A stretch of 64,000 nucleotides of DNA from Promineifilum sp. (GTDB lineage: Bacteria > Chloroflexota > Anaerolineae > Promineifilales > Promineifilaceae), in NCBI GenBank assembly GCA_017983515.1, contig JAGOBF010000013.1, positions 47,926-111,925 on the forward strand, written 5' to 3'. This document shows positions 45,328 through 55,758 of this stretch, in pieces. How positions within the stretch are numbered: the first letter of the stretch is position 1; every line of letters starts with the position of its first letter. A program made the translations under genes and the position numbers. The notes below the pieces were generated by a model, which had not been told where the DNA came from, did not search any database, and saw only the letters and a list, made by a program, of their open reading frames with translations.

Positions 45328-46017
45328 ATGTTCTTCTTTGATCCGCTTTACCTGATTCTGGCCCTGCCCGGGCTGCTATTGGGACTTTGGGCGCAAGCCC
45401 GGGTGAAAGGTACTTTTAATAAGTACTCCAAGGTGCGCACTTCGCGCAACGCGACCGGCGCGGAGATCGCCCGCTACCTTTTGGATCAGCAAGGATTACA
45501 AGACGTGCAGATCGAGGAAACTCAGGGATTTCTGAGTGACCATTACGACCCGCGCACGCGCATCCTGCGCCTCAGCCCGGACGTTTATCGCACGCCAAGC
45601 GTGGCCGCGGCCGGTGTCGCTGCCCACGAAATGGGCCACGCCCTGCAGCATGCGACCGGCTACAGCCCGCTCAAGATTCGCAGCGCCATCGTCCCGGCCG
45701 TACAGTTCGGCAGTTCGCTGGCTCCCATCCTGTTCATCGTCGGCTTCCTGTTGAATTTCACGACCCTGGCCTGGGTAGGCGTTATTCTGTTCGCCACGGC
45801 CGTCGTGTTCTCGTTGGTCACGTTGCCGGTGGAGTTTGATGCCAGCAATCGCGCCAAAAAGCTGCTTAGCAGCAGCGGCATCCTGTCGCCCCAGGAGACC
45901 GAAGGCGTCAACAAGGTGTTGAGCTCGGCCGCCCTGACCTATGTGGCCGCTGCGGTGGCCGCCGTCGGCCAATTGCTCTACTACGTGCTGTTGTTGACCG
46001 GCGGACGCCGCGACTGA
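45328..46017 (+). CDS. YugP-type membrane zinc metallopeptidase
   Basis: The 229-residue protein is of the Zn_peptidase_2/YugP family. It has an N-terminal membrane helix (LYLILALPGLLLGLW), the site HEMGH (His100, Glu101, His104) and two or three further helices, with 'LPVEFDASNRA' after them. It is probably a membrane-embedded protease with its site facing the cytoplasm; substrates are unknown. AAGGA just upstream overlaps the end of the 51-residue gene. A strong terminator follows. Confidence 0.88.
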   Translation: MFFFDPLYLILALPGLLLGLWAQARVKGTFNKYSKVRTSRNATGAEIARYLLDQQGLQDVQIEETQGFLSDHYDPRTRILRLSPDVYRTPSVAAAGVAAHEMGHALQHATGYSPLKIRSAIVPAVQFGSSLAPILFIVGFLLNFTTLAWVGVILFATAVVFSLVTLPVEFDASNRAKKLLSSSGILSPQETEGVNKVLSSAALTYVAAAVAAVGQLLYYVLLLTGGRRD

Positions 46018-46042
46018 TTCTGATTCCGCAACTGCATTTGTG

Positions 46043-46072
46043 AGCGCGAGAGGAAACTCTCGCGCTTTTTTT
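46043..46072 (+). terminator. Intrinsic terminator after the YugP-type gene
   Basis: A 10-bp stem (AGCGCGAGAG with CTCTCGCGCT), a GAAA tetraloop and seven T form a strong plus-strand terminator ending at the 3' end of the convergent kinase gene. Confidence 0.9.
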
Positions 46073-46976
46073 ATTGGCCGCCCGCCACCTGCTGGGCCTG
46101 GGCCAGGGCACCTAACACGCCGGCCCGATTGCCCAACCCCGGCGACACGATGTAGTGGTCTACACCGGTCAGAATGGCCGGCGATTGGATATACCCGTTC
46201 AGGTACGCCTGCACCTTCCCACGAATCAGTGCAAAAAGCTGAACCTGCTCCATGACGCCGCCCCCCAGGATGATTCGCTGGGGCGACAACGTGCAAATGA
46301 ACGTTTGCAAGGCCAACGCCAGGTAGTGAGCCTCCAGCTCCCAGGCCGGGTGGCCGGGCGGCAACTCGGCCGCCGATTGGCCCCAACGCTCGCCAATAGC
46401 CGGCCCGGCGGCCATGCCTTCCAGACAATCGCCATGAAACGGGCAGCAGCCGGAGTAAGGATCGGCCGCCCGATCGTGTGGCAGCGGGATGTGGCCTAGT
46501 TCGGGGTGAACCAGGCCGTGCACCGGCTTGCCGTCGATGATCACGCCACCCCCTACGCCGGTGCCGATGGTCAAATAGATAAAATTGGATAGCCCTCGCG
46601 CCGCGCCCCAGCGCCACTCCCCCAACCCGGAGACATTCACGTCCGTATCAAAGCCAACCGGCACATCCAGCGCGGAGCGAATCGCCCCGGCCAGATTAAC
46701 GTTGGCCCAGTGTGGCTTGGGGGTCGAGGTGATATAGCCGAAAGTCGGCGAGGATGGATCGGGATCGAGCGGCCCGAATGTGCCGATTCCGATCGCCGCG
46801 GGCCGGCCGTGGCGGCGCTCCTGCTCGCGGAAGAAAGCCACCGCGCGGCCGATAGTCTCATCCGGCGTCGTCGTCGGGAAGCGCACCTCGGCCCTGACGT
46901 CATCCGGGCCTGTGCCGACCGCGCAAACGAACTTGGTGCCACCGGCCTCAACGCCACCGACGAGATTATTGCCCAT
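46071..46976 (-). CDS. ROK family fructokinase
   Basis: The 301-residue sugar kinase has the ATP motif [15 protein letters not shown], a second phosphate motif [11 protein letters not shown] and the ROK zinc site (GHIPL...[12 protein letters not shown]). The EAGGTKF start and [10 protein letters not shown] match bacterial ROK fructokinases rather than glucokinases. It would phosphorylate fructose released by the upstream amylosucrase. The ATG at 46976 has GAGGG eight bases upstream and overlaps the amylosucrase gene; an ATG at 46997 is less likely. Confidence 0.85.
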   Translation of the reverse strand: MGNNLVGGVEAGGTKFVCAVGTGPDDVRAEVRFPTTTPDETIGRAVAFFREQERRHGRPAAIGIGTFGPLDPDPSSPTFGYITSTPKPHWANVNLAGAIRSALDVPVGFDTDVNVSGLGEWRWGAARGLSNFIYLTIGTGVGGGVIIDGKPVHGLVHPELGHIPLPHDRAADPYSGCCPFHGDCLEGMAAGPAIGERWGQSAAELPPGHPAWELEAHYLALALQTFICTLSPQRIILGGGVMEQVQLFALIRGKVQAYLNGYIQSPAILTGVDHYIVSPGLGNRAGVLGALAQAQQVAGGQ

Positions 46977-48969
46977 AAGCCCCACCCTCTGATGCATCCA
47001 TATTCATGACGTCGGCCCCATCCACCTCCTCCTGCGGCGTCAACCATAGCACCTCATACCCTTCGAGGGTGATTCCCGCGGTGCTCTCCACGACAGCGCC
47101 GGTCAGACGGTCAATGAGACGGCCGCCAAAATACATCTCGTGCATCCGGTAACCGGGAACCGTCTGCGGCCGCTCGCTAAAATTGGCCAGCACCAGCACA
47201 CGGCCGCGTGGACTATCCCGCAGCATGCCAAATACGGCTTCGTTGTGCGTCCACACGGGAAACGCCCCGGCCTGAGCGTGGAGCGCGATCGTCCGCCGGC
47301 GCACATCCAGCATTCTGCGCATCCCCTGGAAGATGCGGCCGGCGACCGACCACCAGTCGTCCCTTTCAGCCGCCCGTTCCCAATCCATCGCCGGGCGGTG
47401 CATCCAGCGATTATCGTCCCTGCGCTCCGGGTCATCACGGTAGCCAGGATCATTGAGCAAGCCGATCTCATCGCCCATGTAGATGAGCGGGATGCCGCCA
47501 AAGGCGAAAATGAGATTGTATAGTAACAGGATGCGCCGGATGGCCTGCTCGGTCTGCGCCGCATCCTTCGATTCCAGCGCCCGCTCCAGACCGGCCAGCG
47601 AGCCGCATGAGCCACTAATGCGCCGGTCGTTGGTGCGGGGATTGAACTGGAAGGTCGCGCCACGGGCAAATGTGTCGGGGAATCGGCCGCTGTAGAACTC
47701 GCTGAGAAAGGCTCGGTGGCCCGCTCCCGAAAGGCCGACTTCGGCCGCGTCCTCATCGGTCACGGCCCAGCCGATATCGTCATGGCCCCGCACGTAGGTC
47801 ACCCAGGCCGCGCCCGTGGGAATAGGGGGCATGTTCTGGAGGGCGCGCGTCATCAGTGCGACCCGCCGTTCGGCCAGGCTGCTCCACAGCAATACCATGT
47901 AGACATTGTGATAAGCTAGTTCGCATTCCTTGTTCGTCGCTTCGCCTCGCCCCAGGTATGGGATAAGCTTGGGAGGCGAGACGATGGCCTCGGCCTTCAG
48001 CAATAGGCCCGGCGCGGCGATTCGACTCAACGCGCGAAAGACTTGCAGGATGTCGTGCGCTTCCGGCTGGTTCTGGCTGTCCGTTCCCAAACGCTTCCAC
48101 ATGAAGGCGACGGCATCCAGGCGCAGTATCTCTACCCCCTGATTGGCGAGAAAAAGGATGATATCGATCATCTCGGCCAGTACAGCCGGATTGGCGTAAT
48201 TAAGGTCCCACTGATATTCGTTAAACGTCGTCCACACCCAGCGGTCCATCTCGCGATAATAGGTGAAGTTGCCCGGCTTGAAATCCGGGAACACTTCTGG
48301 CAATGTTTTCTCGAACTCATCCGGCATCGTGCGGTCGGGGAACATCAGGTAGTAATCCTGGTAAACCGGATCGCCGGCCACGGCCCAGCGCGCCCATTCG
48401 TGCTCTTTGGCGGTATGGTTACAGACCAGATCGATGCATAGACTGATGCCGTTGACGCGCAACTCGGCCGCCAGAGCGGACAGGTCAGCCATCGTGCCCA
48501 GCGACGGACTGACGGCTCGATAATCGGCGACGGCATAGCCGCCGTCATTCGCCCCGGAGCGCGGTTTTAGCAGGGGCATCAGATGCAGGTAGGTGACGCC
48601 GAGCTCCTTCAAATAGGAGATGTGCTCGCCCACGCCGCGCAAGTTACCGGCAAAGCGATCGGCATAGGCGACATAGCCCAACATTTCCGGTTGCTGGAAC
48701 CAGTCCGGCTTTCCCTGACGACGCAGATCCATGAGGCGCAGTTCGCGCGGCCGTGCCGCGTAGCCGCGGGCCACGATCTCCAGCAAACGCCCGGCCCACT
48801 GGTCGAAATCCTCACGATGCCCATAAAGGCGGCGCAACGGTCTCAGAACGTCGGCCCAATAGAGGTCGACGCGCGTGCGAAAAATGTCGCCCGCCAACGG
48901 CTCCAGCTCGGCGAACAGCGACGAGAGCCAAGCATCAGACGGGCTGCTATGTTCTACTTTAGCTATCAT
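46966..48969 (-). CDS. Amylosucrase-like GH13 enzyme
   Basis: From the ATG at 48969 the protein has 667 residues. It is a GH13 barrel of amylosucrase type with nucleophile Asp285 (LRLDAVAF), acid Glu327 (LLKAEAIV) and His396-Asp397 (RGHDDIGW). These lie almost exactly at the numbers known for Neisseria amylosucrase (286, 328, 392-393). It uses sucrose to lengthen alpha-1,4-glucan and frees fructose; sucrose hydrolysis is possible too. A start at 48999 would overlap treS. It sits between trehalose synthase and fructokinase. Confidence 0.88.
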   Translation of the reverse strand: MIAKVEHSSPSDAWLSSLFAELEPLAGDIFRTRVDLYWADVLRPLRRLYGHREDFDQWAGRLLEIVARGYAARPRELRLMDLRRQGKPDWFQQPEMLGYVAYADRFAGNLRGVGEHISYLKELGVTYLHLMPLLKPRSGANDGGYAVADYRAVSPSLGTMADLSALAAELRVNGISLCIDLVCNHTAKEHEWARWAVAGDPVYQDYYLMFPDRTMPDEFEKTLPEVFPDFKPGNFTYYREMDRWVWTTFNEYQWDLNYANPAVLAEMIDIILFLANQGVEILRLDAVAFMWKRLGTDSQNQPEAHDILQVFRALSRIAAPGLLLKAEAIVSPPKLIPYLGRGEATNKECELAYHNVYMVLLWSSLAERRVALMTRALQNMPPIPTGAAWVTYVRGHDDIGWAVTDEDAAEVGLSGAGHRAFLSEFYSGRFPDTFARGATFQFNPRTNDRRISGSCGSLAGLERALESKDAAQTEQAIRRILLLYNLIFAFGGIPLIYMGDEIGLLNDPGYRDDPERRDDNRWMHRPAMDWERAAERDDWWSVAGRIFQGMRRMLDVRRRTIALHAQAGAFPVWTHNEAVFGMLRDSPRGRVLVLANFSERPQTVPGYRMHEMYFGGRLIDRLTGAVVESTAGITLEGYEVLWLTPQEEVDGADVMNMDASEGGAYGQ

Positions 48970-48980
48970 ACTTCTTTCGC

Positions 48981-50582
48981 TCAGCTGGCCGTCAACCACA
49001 GGGCCTCGTAGGGGACGAGCCGGAGTTCCTCCCCGGCCGGATAAAGACGTTCTCCCCGCGCCAGGAGGTTGCGCATGGCAACCGCGGGTACGATGCCCGA
49101 TAATTGCGAATCGGCCGTCAGATTAAATAGACACAAGATGCGGTCATTCCCCTGGATGCGATAGTAGGCCAGAACGGCAATATTCTCCGTCTCCACCCAT
49201 TCCCGCGAGCCAGTTCGCAGCGCGGGTTGTCCTTGTCGCGTGTACAACAGGAACCGCGTCCAGTTCAGAAAGGAATCGTCGTCCTCTTCCTGGGCCGCGA
49301 CGTTGACCGACTCATAACCGTACTTTTCGTCATTAATGAGCGGCAGATAGGTTTTGTCGTTGGAGGAAAAGCCGGCGTTCTTCTCGGCCGACCATTGCAT
49401 CGGCGTGCGCACACCGTAACGATCCTCCAGAGCGATGCTATCGCCCATGCCTATCTCGTCACCGTAATAGAGAATGGGCGTGCCCAGCAGGGAAAGGAAC
49501 AACGTATTCAGCAACGACCAACGCCGTTTGTCGCCCTCGAGCAGCGGCAGCAGTCGCCGTCGAATGCCCAAATTTAGGCGCGCGCGAGGGTCCGGGGCAT
49601 ATTCTTCCCACATCCTTTGACGCTCCTCGGGCGTCACCATCTCCAGCGTCAACTCGTCGTGGTTGCGCAGAAAGGTCATCCATTGCGTTCCAGCGGGGAT
49701 GGGCGGCGTACGAGCCAAAATCTCGACGATGGGCGTCTTGTCCCCCCGCTTTAGGGCCATGTACAGGCGCGGCATAATAGGAAAGTGGAAGCACATGTGG
49801 AACTCGTCGCCGTCGCCGAAGTAAGGCAATAAATCCTCCGGCCACTGGTTAGCCTCGGCGATGAGCACCCGGCCGGGGTACTCCTCATCCATCAGGCGAC
49901 GTGCCTTCTTCAGGAATTCGTGAGTTTCGGGCAAGTTTTCGCAGTTGGTGCCCTCCCGCTCATAGAGATAGGGCACGGCGTCGGCGCGGAAGCCGTCGAT
50001 GCCCATATCGAGCCAGAAGCGCAGGACATTGAGCATTTCTTCGTGGACGGCCGGGTTATCATAGTTCAGATCGGGTTGGCTCGAATAAAATCGATGCCAG
50101 AAGTACTGCCCGGCCACCTCATCATAGGCCCAATTCGACGACTCAACGTCCAGGAAGATGATGCGCGCCTCAGAGTATTCTTCGGCGGTGTCGCTCCAGA
50201 CGAAGTAATCGCGATAGGGTGAGTTGCGGTCGGCGCGAGCAGACTGGAACCAGGGGTGTTCATCGGAGCAATGGTTCATGACCATGTCAGTGACTACGCG
50301 AAGGCCCTTTGCGTGGGCAGCGTCGAGAAAGGCCCGAAAATCGTCCAACGTGCCGAAGTCGCGATGGATGCCGCAATAGTCGGCCACATCGTAGCCGTCA
50401 TCCCTGAGCGGCGACGGATACATAGGCTGCACCCAGATGCAGTTGACGCCCAGCGACTTGATGTGATCCAGCTTGGTGATGGCCCCACGAAAATCGCCGT
50501 TGCCGTCGCCGTCCGAATCGCAATAGGCCCGAATGTTCAACTCGAAAAATACTGCCTCTTGATACCAGGATTTATCTACCAT
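48981..50582 (-). CDS. treS: Trehalose synthase (maltose alpha-D-glucosyltransferase)
   Basis: The 533-residue GH13 enzyme interconverts maltose and trehalose. It has nucleophile Asp201 ([10 protein letters not shown]), acid Glu243 ([11 protein letters not shown]) and Asp309 ([11 protein letters not shown]), plus the TreS-specific [15 protein letters not shown] block. No maltokinase domain is fused. AGGAG nine bases upstream supports the ATG at 50582 over a longer in-frame start at 50621. It begins the enzyme part of the locus, after a terminator that follows the permease genes. Confidence 0.93.
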   Translation of the reverse strand: MVDKSWYQEAVFFELNIRAYCDSDGDGNGDFRGAITKLDHIKSLGVNCIWVQPMYPSPLRDDGYDVADYCGIHRDFGTLDDFRAFLDAAHAKGLRVVTDMVMNHCSDEHPWFQSARADRNSPYRDYFVWSDTAEEYSEARIIFLDVESSNWAYDEVAGQYFWHRFYSSQPDLNYDNPAVHEEMLNVLRFWLDMGIDGFRADAVPYLYEREGTNCENLPETHEFLKKARRLMDEEYPGRVLIAEANQWPEDLLPYFGDGDEFHMCFHFPIMPRLYMALKRGDKTPIVEILARTPPIPAGTQWMTFLRNHDELTLEMVTPEERQRMWEEYAPDPRARLNLGIRRRLLPLLEGDKRRWSLLNTLFLSLLGTPILYYGDEIGMGDSIALEDRYGVRTPMQWSAEKNAGFSSNDKTYLPLINDEKYGYESVNVAAQEEDDDSFLNWTRFLLYTRQGQPALRTGSREWVETENIAVLAYYRIQGNDRILCLFNLTADSQLSGIVPAVAMRNLLARGERLYPAGEELRLVPYEALWLTAS

Positions 50583-50646
50583 CCGATTACGCTCCTGAAT
50601 GCCTCGCCACAGCCCAGCCACATGCCACCGCGACCAACAGTCATGT

Positions 50647-50686
50647 CATAAAAATAAGCACGAAGCCCATGCGGCAACTTCGTGCT
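50647..50686 (-). terminator. Intrinsic terminator after the permease genes
   Basis: A 9-bp stem (AGCACGAAG with CTTCGTGCT) is followed on the minus strand by TTATTTTTAT. It lies between the second permease gene and treS, so the enzyme genes need read-through or their own promoter. I could not find a good one in the gap. Confidence 0.75.
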
Positions 50687-50742
50687 CATAACTTTTCAAC
50701 TACCCGCAAGATGAAAGGAACCAGCCGGCCGGAGCGGCCCGA

Positions 50743-51849
50743 CTAGCCCTTCACAGAGCCGGCCAACAGACCGCGGACGAAGAATCGTTGCAAGCCGAAG
50801 AAAACGATCAAGGGCAGCAACATCGTCAGGAAAGCGCCGGCCGTGAGCAGATGCCAGTCATTGCCGCGTGAGCCGACAATGTCGGCCAGCCGCTGCGTGA
50901 TGACCTTCGTCTCCGGGTTGCCGCCCAGGAAAATGAGGGCGACCAGGTAATCGTTCCACACCCAAAGGAACTGAAAGATGGCAAACGAAGCCAACGCCGG
51001 TACAGACAGCGGCAAGATCAGGCGGCGGAACACAGTAAAGTGCGACGCGCCGTCGATGAAGGCCGACTCCAGGGTCTCGCGCGGCAGTTGGCTGATGTAA
51101 TTGAACAGCAGATAGGTTGCCAAGGGCAGACCAAATCCGGTGTGGGCCAGCCACATCGCCAGGAAAGTGCCGTTGATCGCCAGCGCGCGGAAGTCCTTAA
51201 GGATGGGCACCAGGGCGATCTGTAGTGGCACGACCAGCAAAGCCACGACCATGATAAACAGCAGCCTCCGGCCGGGAAAGCGCATCCAGGCAAAGCCATA
51301 TGCGGCGAAGGCAGCCACTAGAATGGGGATGACTGTCGCCGGCACGGCCACCGCCAGACTGTTCAGGAAGGCGCTGACGAAATCGTCGCCGGGAATTATT
51401 TCCACCGTGCCGTCCGGCCGCTCATACTCGAATTGCTTGCCGCTCAACACCTGCCGGTAGTTTTCCAGCGAGAAGTCCCAATCGACCGCCCAGCTTTCCT
51501 CCTGGACTTCGATGCGGCCGATGCGGCGATTGCCCACCCAGCGGTAGAACGTGCCGTCCGCCGTGGTGATGCCCGTCTCGCGCAGCTCTTCAAAGTTCGT
51601 CTCGACGCCTTCGATCACCATCGGCCCGGTCGCGTCCAGCCCCATATCGGCCGGATTAATAACTTCCACCGTCTCGAAAGCACGATGGGGGAGGATATTC
51701 CACCAACCGGAGTTTTGAATGGCATCGCGCGAGCGGAAACTGGAGACGAACAGACCAAATGTCGGGATCGTCCAGACGAGCACCAGCAACAACAGACCCC
51801 CGTTTACCAGCAACCCGCCCCAGCGCTGTTGGCCCTTTATGCTTCCCAT
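50743..51849 (-). CDS. Sugar ABC transporter permease, MalG type
   Basis: The 368-residue permease has six helices and the EAA loop (ESAFIDGASHFTVFRRLILP). It is about 80-90 residues longer than usual. The extra part lies between helix 1 and helix 2 (about 40-145, including 'IEGVETNFEELRETG' and 'FEYERPDGTVEIIPGDD') and would sit outside the cell. It begins one base after the MalF-type gene. It forms the channel with that protein; no ATPase gene is in the window. Confidence 0.9.
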   Translation of the reverse strand: MGSIKGQQRWGGLLVNGGLLLLVLVWTIPTFGLFVSSFRSRDAIQNSGWWNILPHRAFETVEVINPADMGLDATGPMVIEGVETNFEELRETGITTADGTFYRWVGNRRIGRIEVQEESWAVDWDFSLENYRQVLSGKQFEYERPDGTVEIIPGDDFVSAFLNSLAVAVPATVIPILVAAFAAYGFAWMRFPGRRLLFIMVVALLVVPLQIALVPILKDFRALAINGTFLAMWLAHTGFGLPLATYLLFNYISQLPRETLESAFIDGASHFTVFRRLILPLSVPALASFAIFQFLWVWNDYLVALIFLGGNPETKVITQRLADIVGSRGNDWHLLTAGAFLTMLLPLIVFFGLQRFFVRGLLAGSVKG

Positions 51850-51850
51850 T

Positions 51851-53026
51851 TTAAAACGCCTCCTGTTCCCGGAACTGCTTCAGGTTGTAGATCATCACCG
51901 GAACGATGGCGATGAGAAGAACAACAGCGATGGCCGAGCCATAGCCCGAATTTCGAGCCGTGAACGATTGTCTGTAGAACTGGGTGGCGATCACGTCCGT
52001 ACCAAACTGGCCGCCGGTCATCACCCAGACGACATCGAATATCTTCAGCGTAAAGATGAGAACGGTCGTACTGACAGTGATGATCGTGCCCATGATGTAG
52101 GGCACCATAATCCGAAAAAATATTTGAATTTCGTTCGCGCCGTCGACGCGCCCCGCCTCCATCAGATCGGCCGGGATGCCCTTGAGGGCAGCCGAGAAGA
52201 GCACCATGGCGTAGCCGGTCTGAAGCCATATGACGATAACGATGAGAAACAGATTGTTCCAGGGCGAGATGGCCGTCCACGCCGGCCAGGGCTGCGGTTG
52301 GCCCCCCAATCCGACGACGATAGCGTTCAATAGCCCAATCTGGGGCACGTTGACCGGCCGCACCTCATAGATAAAATTCCAGATGACGCCCGCGCCGACA
52401 AAGGAGATCGCCATCGGCAAGAAGATAGCCGACTTGCCGACCCGTTCGAAGCCGCTGCGGTCGGCCAGCACGGCGATGAGCAAACCAAAAAGCACCGTCA
52501 GCGTCGCGCCGAAGACGATCCACATGACGTTGTTGCGAAACGCCTCCAACATCAATCGATCGGTAAATACCGCGACGTAATTATCCAGCCCCACAAACCG
52601 GCCGCCCAAGGCAGCGAAGCTTCCGCCCAGATCGCCCCAATCGAGCCAGCCCGGCGGCGGACCGTCCCGGTTGAAGAGGCTGAGCCAGAAGGTGCGTACC
52701 ACCGGCAAGGCCAAGAACCAGAGAAGCATGGCGACCGCCGGACCGACAAACACGAACGGCTGGAGCCGCCCTTGCCAATCGGCGCCCATTCGTTCGACGA
52801 GCCAGTTGAAGATCCAGTAGAGCGCTGCCACGCCACCCACGCCCCAGACGATGGCAACGATGACGACCAGCCATTTTGGCGCATCCCCCGCCCGCAGGAA
52901 GAGGAACCCTAGATACATCACGGCAAACGCGACGGCCAGGATAGCTACGGGCAGGACAATGCGCAGGAGCAGGGTCAGGATTCGAGTGCCTAATCCCGCG
53001 TTTTCCTGGGTGGAACCAGCTTGCAT
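51851..53026 (-). CDS. Sugar ABC transporter permease, MalF type
   Basis: The 391-residue permease has two extra N-terminal helices (AILAVAFAVMYLGFLF; VVIVAIVWGVGGVAALYWIF) before a six-helix transport core. The EAA loop is DLMEAGRVDGANEIQIFFRI. GGAGG nine bases before the ATG gives strong translation initiation. It is separated from the binding-protein gene by a hairpin that likely lowers permease expression. The substrate is probably an alpha-glucoside, judged from the neighbouring enzymes. Confidence 0.92.
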   Translation of the reverse strand: MQAGSTQENAGLGTRILTLLLRIVLPVAILAVAFAVMYLGFLFLRAGDAPKWLVVIVAIVWGVGGVAALYWIFNWLVERMGADWQGRLQPFVFVGPAVAMLLWFLALPVVRTFWLSLFNRDGPPPGWLDWGDLGGSFAALGGRFVGLDNYVAVFTDRLMLEAFRNNVMWIVFGATLTVLFGLLIAVLADRSGFERVGKSAIFLPMAISFVGAGVIWNFIYEVRPVNVPQIGLLNAIVVGLGGQPQPWPAWTAISPWNNLFLIVIVIWLQTGYAMVLFSAALKGIPADLMEAGRVDGANEIQIFFRIMVPYIMGTIITVSTTVLIFTLKIFDVVWVMTGGQFGTDVIATQFYRQSFTARNSGYGSAIAVVLLIAIVPVMIYNLKQFREQEAF

Positions 53027-53094
53027 ACGTCACATCCTCCTTTTCCACTAGGGCCACTAGTCTATGTGACCAGCCTTCATTGTTAATATACAAA

Positions 53095-53132
53095 TTGAGG
53101 CGGATGGCCTCTTGCGAAACCATCCGCCTCAA
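53095..53132 (-). terminator. Hairpin between binding-protein and permease genes
   Basis: A 13-bp perfect stem (TTGAGGCGGATGG paired with its complement) and a 12-base loop lie in the gap. The minus-strand tail is T-rich but interrupted, so partial termination or 3'-end protection of the binding-protein mRNA is likely. Confidence 0.65.
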
Positions 53133-53144
53133 ACACTCAATCGC

Positions 53145-54581
53145 TTACTCCGTCGGCCAGGAAGCGTCGATCTCGGACAATACGGTATCCAGGTCGGCCG
53201 CGCCACTGACGTAGTCAGTCATGCCTTTCCAGAACGAGCCACCGCCGACTTCGCCGGGCATCAGGTCTGAGCCGTCAAAGCGGAAAGAGGTCGCCTGAGA
53301 CACCAGTTCGGCGATGCCGCGCTCCAGGTCCACACCGTACATATCCGGCGTGGCTGTCTGATGGGCCGCCAACGCGCCGCCCGTCTCCAGCCAACCACTG
53401 GCCGATTCGGGGGTCGTGAAGTACTCCATCAACGCCCGCACTTCGGGCCGGTCGTTGAACATGGCCATGATGTCGCCGGCCACCAGGAACGGACGGCCGT
53501 ACTGCTCATCGATGGGCGGCAGGTAGAAGAAGTCGTAATCAACGCCCGCCTCAAGCCCTTCGGGGAAAAAGCCGGTGATGAAGTTGCCCTGCTTGTGCAG
53601 CCAGCAGCCGGGCGGGTCGGTGAACATCGCAGCCGGGCTGTCACCAAAGTTGGTCGAGACAATCCCGTTCGTGCCGCCAAAAACGTAGTCCGGGTTGAAC
53701 CAGATCTCGCTCCAGGCCTCGATAGCCTTGCGAATTTCGGGGCTATCGAACGGCAATTCACCGCGCACCCAGGCGTCGTAGTTCTCAAGGGATGTGGTAC
53801 GCAGAACGGTCTCTTCCGTCCAGTCAGTGGCCGGCCAGCCGGTGGCCGCGCCGGACTCGAGACCGATGCACCACGCCGGGTCGCCATCGTCAGCGATCTG
53901 CTGCGTGAGGGCCAGCATCTCGTCCCATGTTTGGGGGACGGTGTAGCCGGCGGCGTCGAAGGCGGCCTTCGGATACCATACCAGGCTCTTGCCATTGAAA
54001 CGATGGAAGACGCCGGCCGACTGACCATTGATGGTCGCCATATCCAGCCAGCTTTGGTTGTACTGCTGCGTCAGCCATTCTTCAGAGATGAAGGTCGTCG
54101 GGTCCACCACGTAGCCCTGACGGACGAAGGTCGCCAGCAGACCGGGCTGCGGGAAGTCGGCGATGTCGGGGGCGTCGCCGGCTTCCACACGGACGCCAAT
54201 CGAACCCTCGAACTCTTTGCCGCCGATGTACTGCACGTCGATGCCGGTCGCTTCTTCGAAGGCGGCTACCGACTGCTCGAACTTGACCGTGTCAGCGTCG
54301 GCAAACGGGCCGTCAACCGTGACAACCGTGCCGGCATATTCGCCGCCCATAGCTGCCTCAAGCGCGCCGCCGCTCATCATCGGAAAAGCCGTATCGGCCA
54401 CATCCGCGGGCGTCTCTTCCGCCGGAGCCTCGGTTGCCTCTGGAGCCGCTTCTTCAGTGGGGGCGGCTTCGACGGGAACGTCGGTCGGGGTCGCCTCTTG
54501 CGCGCCGCCGCCACAGGCCACCAGGGCCAGGGCCAGGACGAGCAGGAGACTTAAAATTGTAAATCGTCCAAACTTAGTCAT
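53145..54581 (-). CDS. Sugar-binding lipoprotein of an ABC transporter
   Basis: The 478-residue protein has a lipoprotein signal (ILSLLLVLALALVAC), an Ala/Glu/Pro/Thr-rich linker and a family 1 solute-binding domain. Typical sites are FEEATGIDVQYIGG and 'WLETGGALAAHQTATP' near the end. It would catch alpha-glucosides outside the cell. The frame extends upstream to 54644, but GGGAGG before the ATG at 54581 fixes the start. It follows the LacI gene by 91 bases. Confidence 0.9.
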   Translation of the reverse strand: MTKFGRFTILSLLLVLALALVACGGGAQEATPTDVPVEAAPTEEAAPEATEAPAEETPADVADTAFPMMSGGALEAAMGGEYAGTVVTVDGPFADADTVKFEQSVAAFEEATGIDVQYIGGKEFEGSIGVRVEAGDAPDIADFPQPGLLATFVRQGYVVDPTTFISEEWLTQQYNQSWLDMATINGQSAGVFHRFNGKSLVWYPKAAFDAAGYTVPQTWDEMLALTQQIADDGDPAWCIGLESGAATGWPATDWTEETVLRTTSLENYDAWVRGELPFDSPEIRKAIEAWSEIWFNPDYVFGGTNGIVSTNFGDSPAAMFTDPPGCWLHKQGNFITGFFPEGLEAGVDYDFFYLPPIDEQYGRPFLVAGDIMAMFNDRPEVRALMEYFTTPESASGWLETGGALAAHQTATPDMYGVDLERGIAELVSQATSFRFDGSDLMPGEVGGGSFWKGMTDYVSGAADLDTVLSEIDASWPTE

Positions 54582-54672
54582 TAGGTTCTTTTCCTCCCAG
54601 AAAAGTAGAGAAATGTAATCATTAACCGCCTGTACTCTGAACATTCTTTAGTCCTCTCGATAGTGGGCCTCC

Positions 54673-55698
54673 TTAATGTTGAATTTCAGCGGGCGGAGCC
54701 GTCGTTTGACGGGCCACCAATTCAGTCGGCAAGACGATGTGTTCGGCCGGCCGACTGAAATCACTGTCCATGTTCTCCAGCAATAATCCCGCGCCTCTGG
54801 CGCCCGACTCATAAAGCGGCTGGTGAATGGTTGTCAGGCGGAAATATTGGGCGATTTCCACGTCATCGAACCCAACGACCGATAACTCATCGGGCACCGC
54901 CAAGGCGGCTTCCTGGGCCGCCTCGAGCACGCCAAAGGCCATCGTGTCGCTGTAGGCGAATATGGCCGTCGGTGGATTGGGTTGCTGGATTAGCTCGTGG
55001 GTCATGCGACGGGCCTCGCTCCAACCGTAGAATCCCTGGCAATGATAGCGTGGGTCGAATGGAATGCCAGCGTCGGCCAGCGCTTCCCGATAGCCGCGAA
55101 AACGGTCGACGACCGGCCGAAAATTAAAGGGGTTATCATCCAGGTATTCGCCGACATAGGCTATCCGCTTGTGGCCCAGGTTGATCAAGTGTTGTACGGC
55201 TATTCGTGCCCCGACTCTATCATCTATGGTGACGGTCGGCAGGTCAGGATGATAAGCGTCGATCAACACGGTCGGCGCCTCCAACTCAAGTAACCGCTCC
55301 ACCTCGGCATCCTGGGGCGCCAACGACAGGATGAGAAAACCGTCGAGTCGCTCGCCGCGGGGCAAAGCGCGCAAGCATTCGTCGCGCCGGCCGACGGTCT
55401 CCACATTGTATAGGATGAGATCGTATCCGCCCGCGGATAAGACATGCTCAATTCCCTGCAGACGTTCGACGTAGGAACGCCGAGTGAAGAAGGGCGCGAT
55501 GACAGCGACGGCCATCGAACGACCCCGGGAAAGACGACGGGCCACGGAACTGGGAGAGTAATCAAGCGCTGTTATGGCCGTCTTGACCTTATGGCGCGTC
55601 TCTTCGCTGACCATGGGGCTATCGTTCAGGACACGGGAGACAGTACCGATACCGACCCCCGCTTCTCTGGCGACATCCCGAATCGTCACAGCAGCCAC
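54673..55698 (-). CDS. LacI family transcriptional regulator
   Basis: The 341-residue repressor has the LacI helix-turn-helix (TIRDVAREAGVGIGTVSRVLN) and hinge (SSVARRLSRGRS), then a periplasmic-binding-like sugar domain. It probably releases DNA on binding maltose, trehalose or a related sugar. The start is GTG at 55698, with AGGAG six bases upstream. Its own promoter has two matching palindromes, so it is likely autoregulated together with the downstream transport genes. Confidence 0.93.
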   Translation of the reverse strand: MAAVTIRDVAREAGVGIGTVSRVLNDSPMVSEETRHKVKTAITALDYSPSSVARRLSRGRSMAVAVIAPFFTRRSYVERLQGIEHVLSAGGYDLILYNVETVGRRDECLRALPRGERLDGFLILSLAPQDAEVERLLELEAPTVLIDAYHPDLPTVTIDDRVGARIAVQHLINLGHKRIAYVGEYLDDNPFNFRPVVDRFRGYREALADAGIPFDPRYHCQGFYGWSEARRMTHELIQQPNPPTAIFAYSDTMAFGVLEAAQEAALAVPDELSVVGFDDVEIAQYFRLTTIHQPLYESGARGAGLLLENMDSDFSRPAEHIVLPTELVARQTTAPPAEIQH

Positions 55699-55712
55699 AT
55701 CCTTCTCCTGCC

Positions 55713-55724
55713 GGAACCGGTTGT
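55713..55724. promoter_or_regulatory. Second LacI-type operator in the leader
   Basis: GGAACCGGTTGT matches 10 of 12 bases of the perfect palindrome 46 bases upstream. It lies just before the lacI ribosome site. Confidence 0.6.
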
Positions 55725-55758
55725 CGGAGGCCTAAGAAAGGGTCCGACCAGGGCAGCT

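Noticed and set aside
45496..46617. 373-codon minus-strand open frame
   Set aside because: It covers the antisense of the metallopeptidase and an alternative frame of the fructokinase; no ribosome site or family sign.
53361..54554. 397-codon plus-strand open frame
   Set aside because: It is antisense to the sugar-binding lipoprotein gene; the Arg/Gly/Val-rich sequence has no family features.
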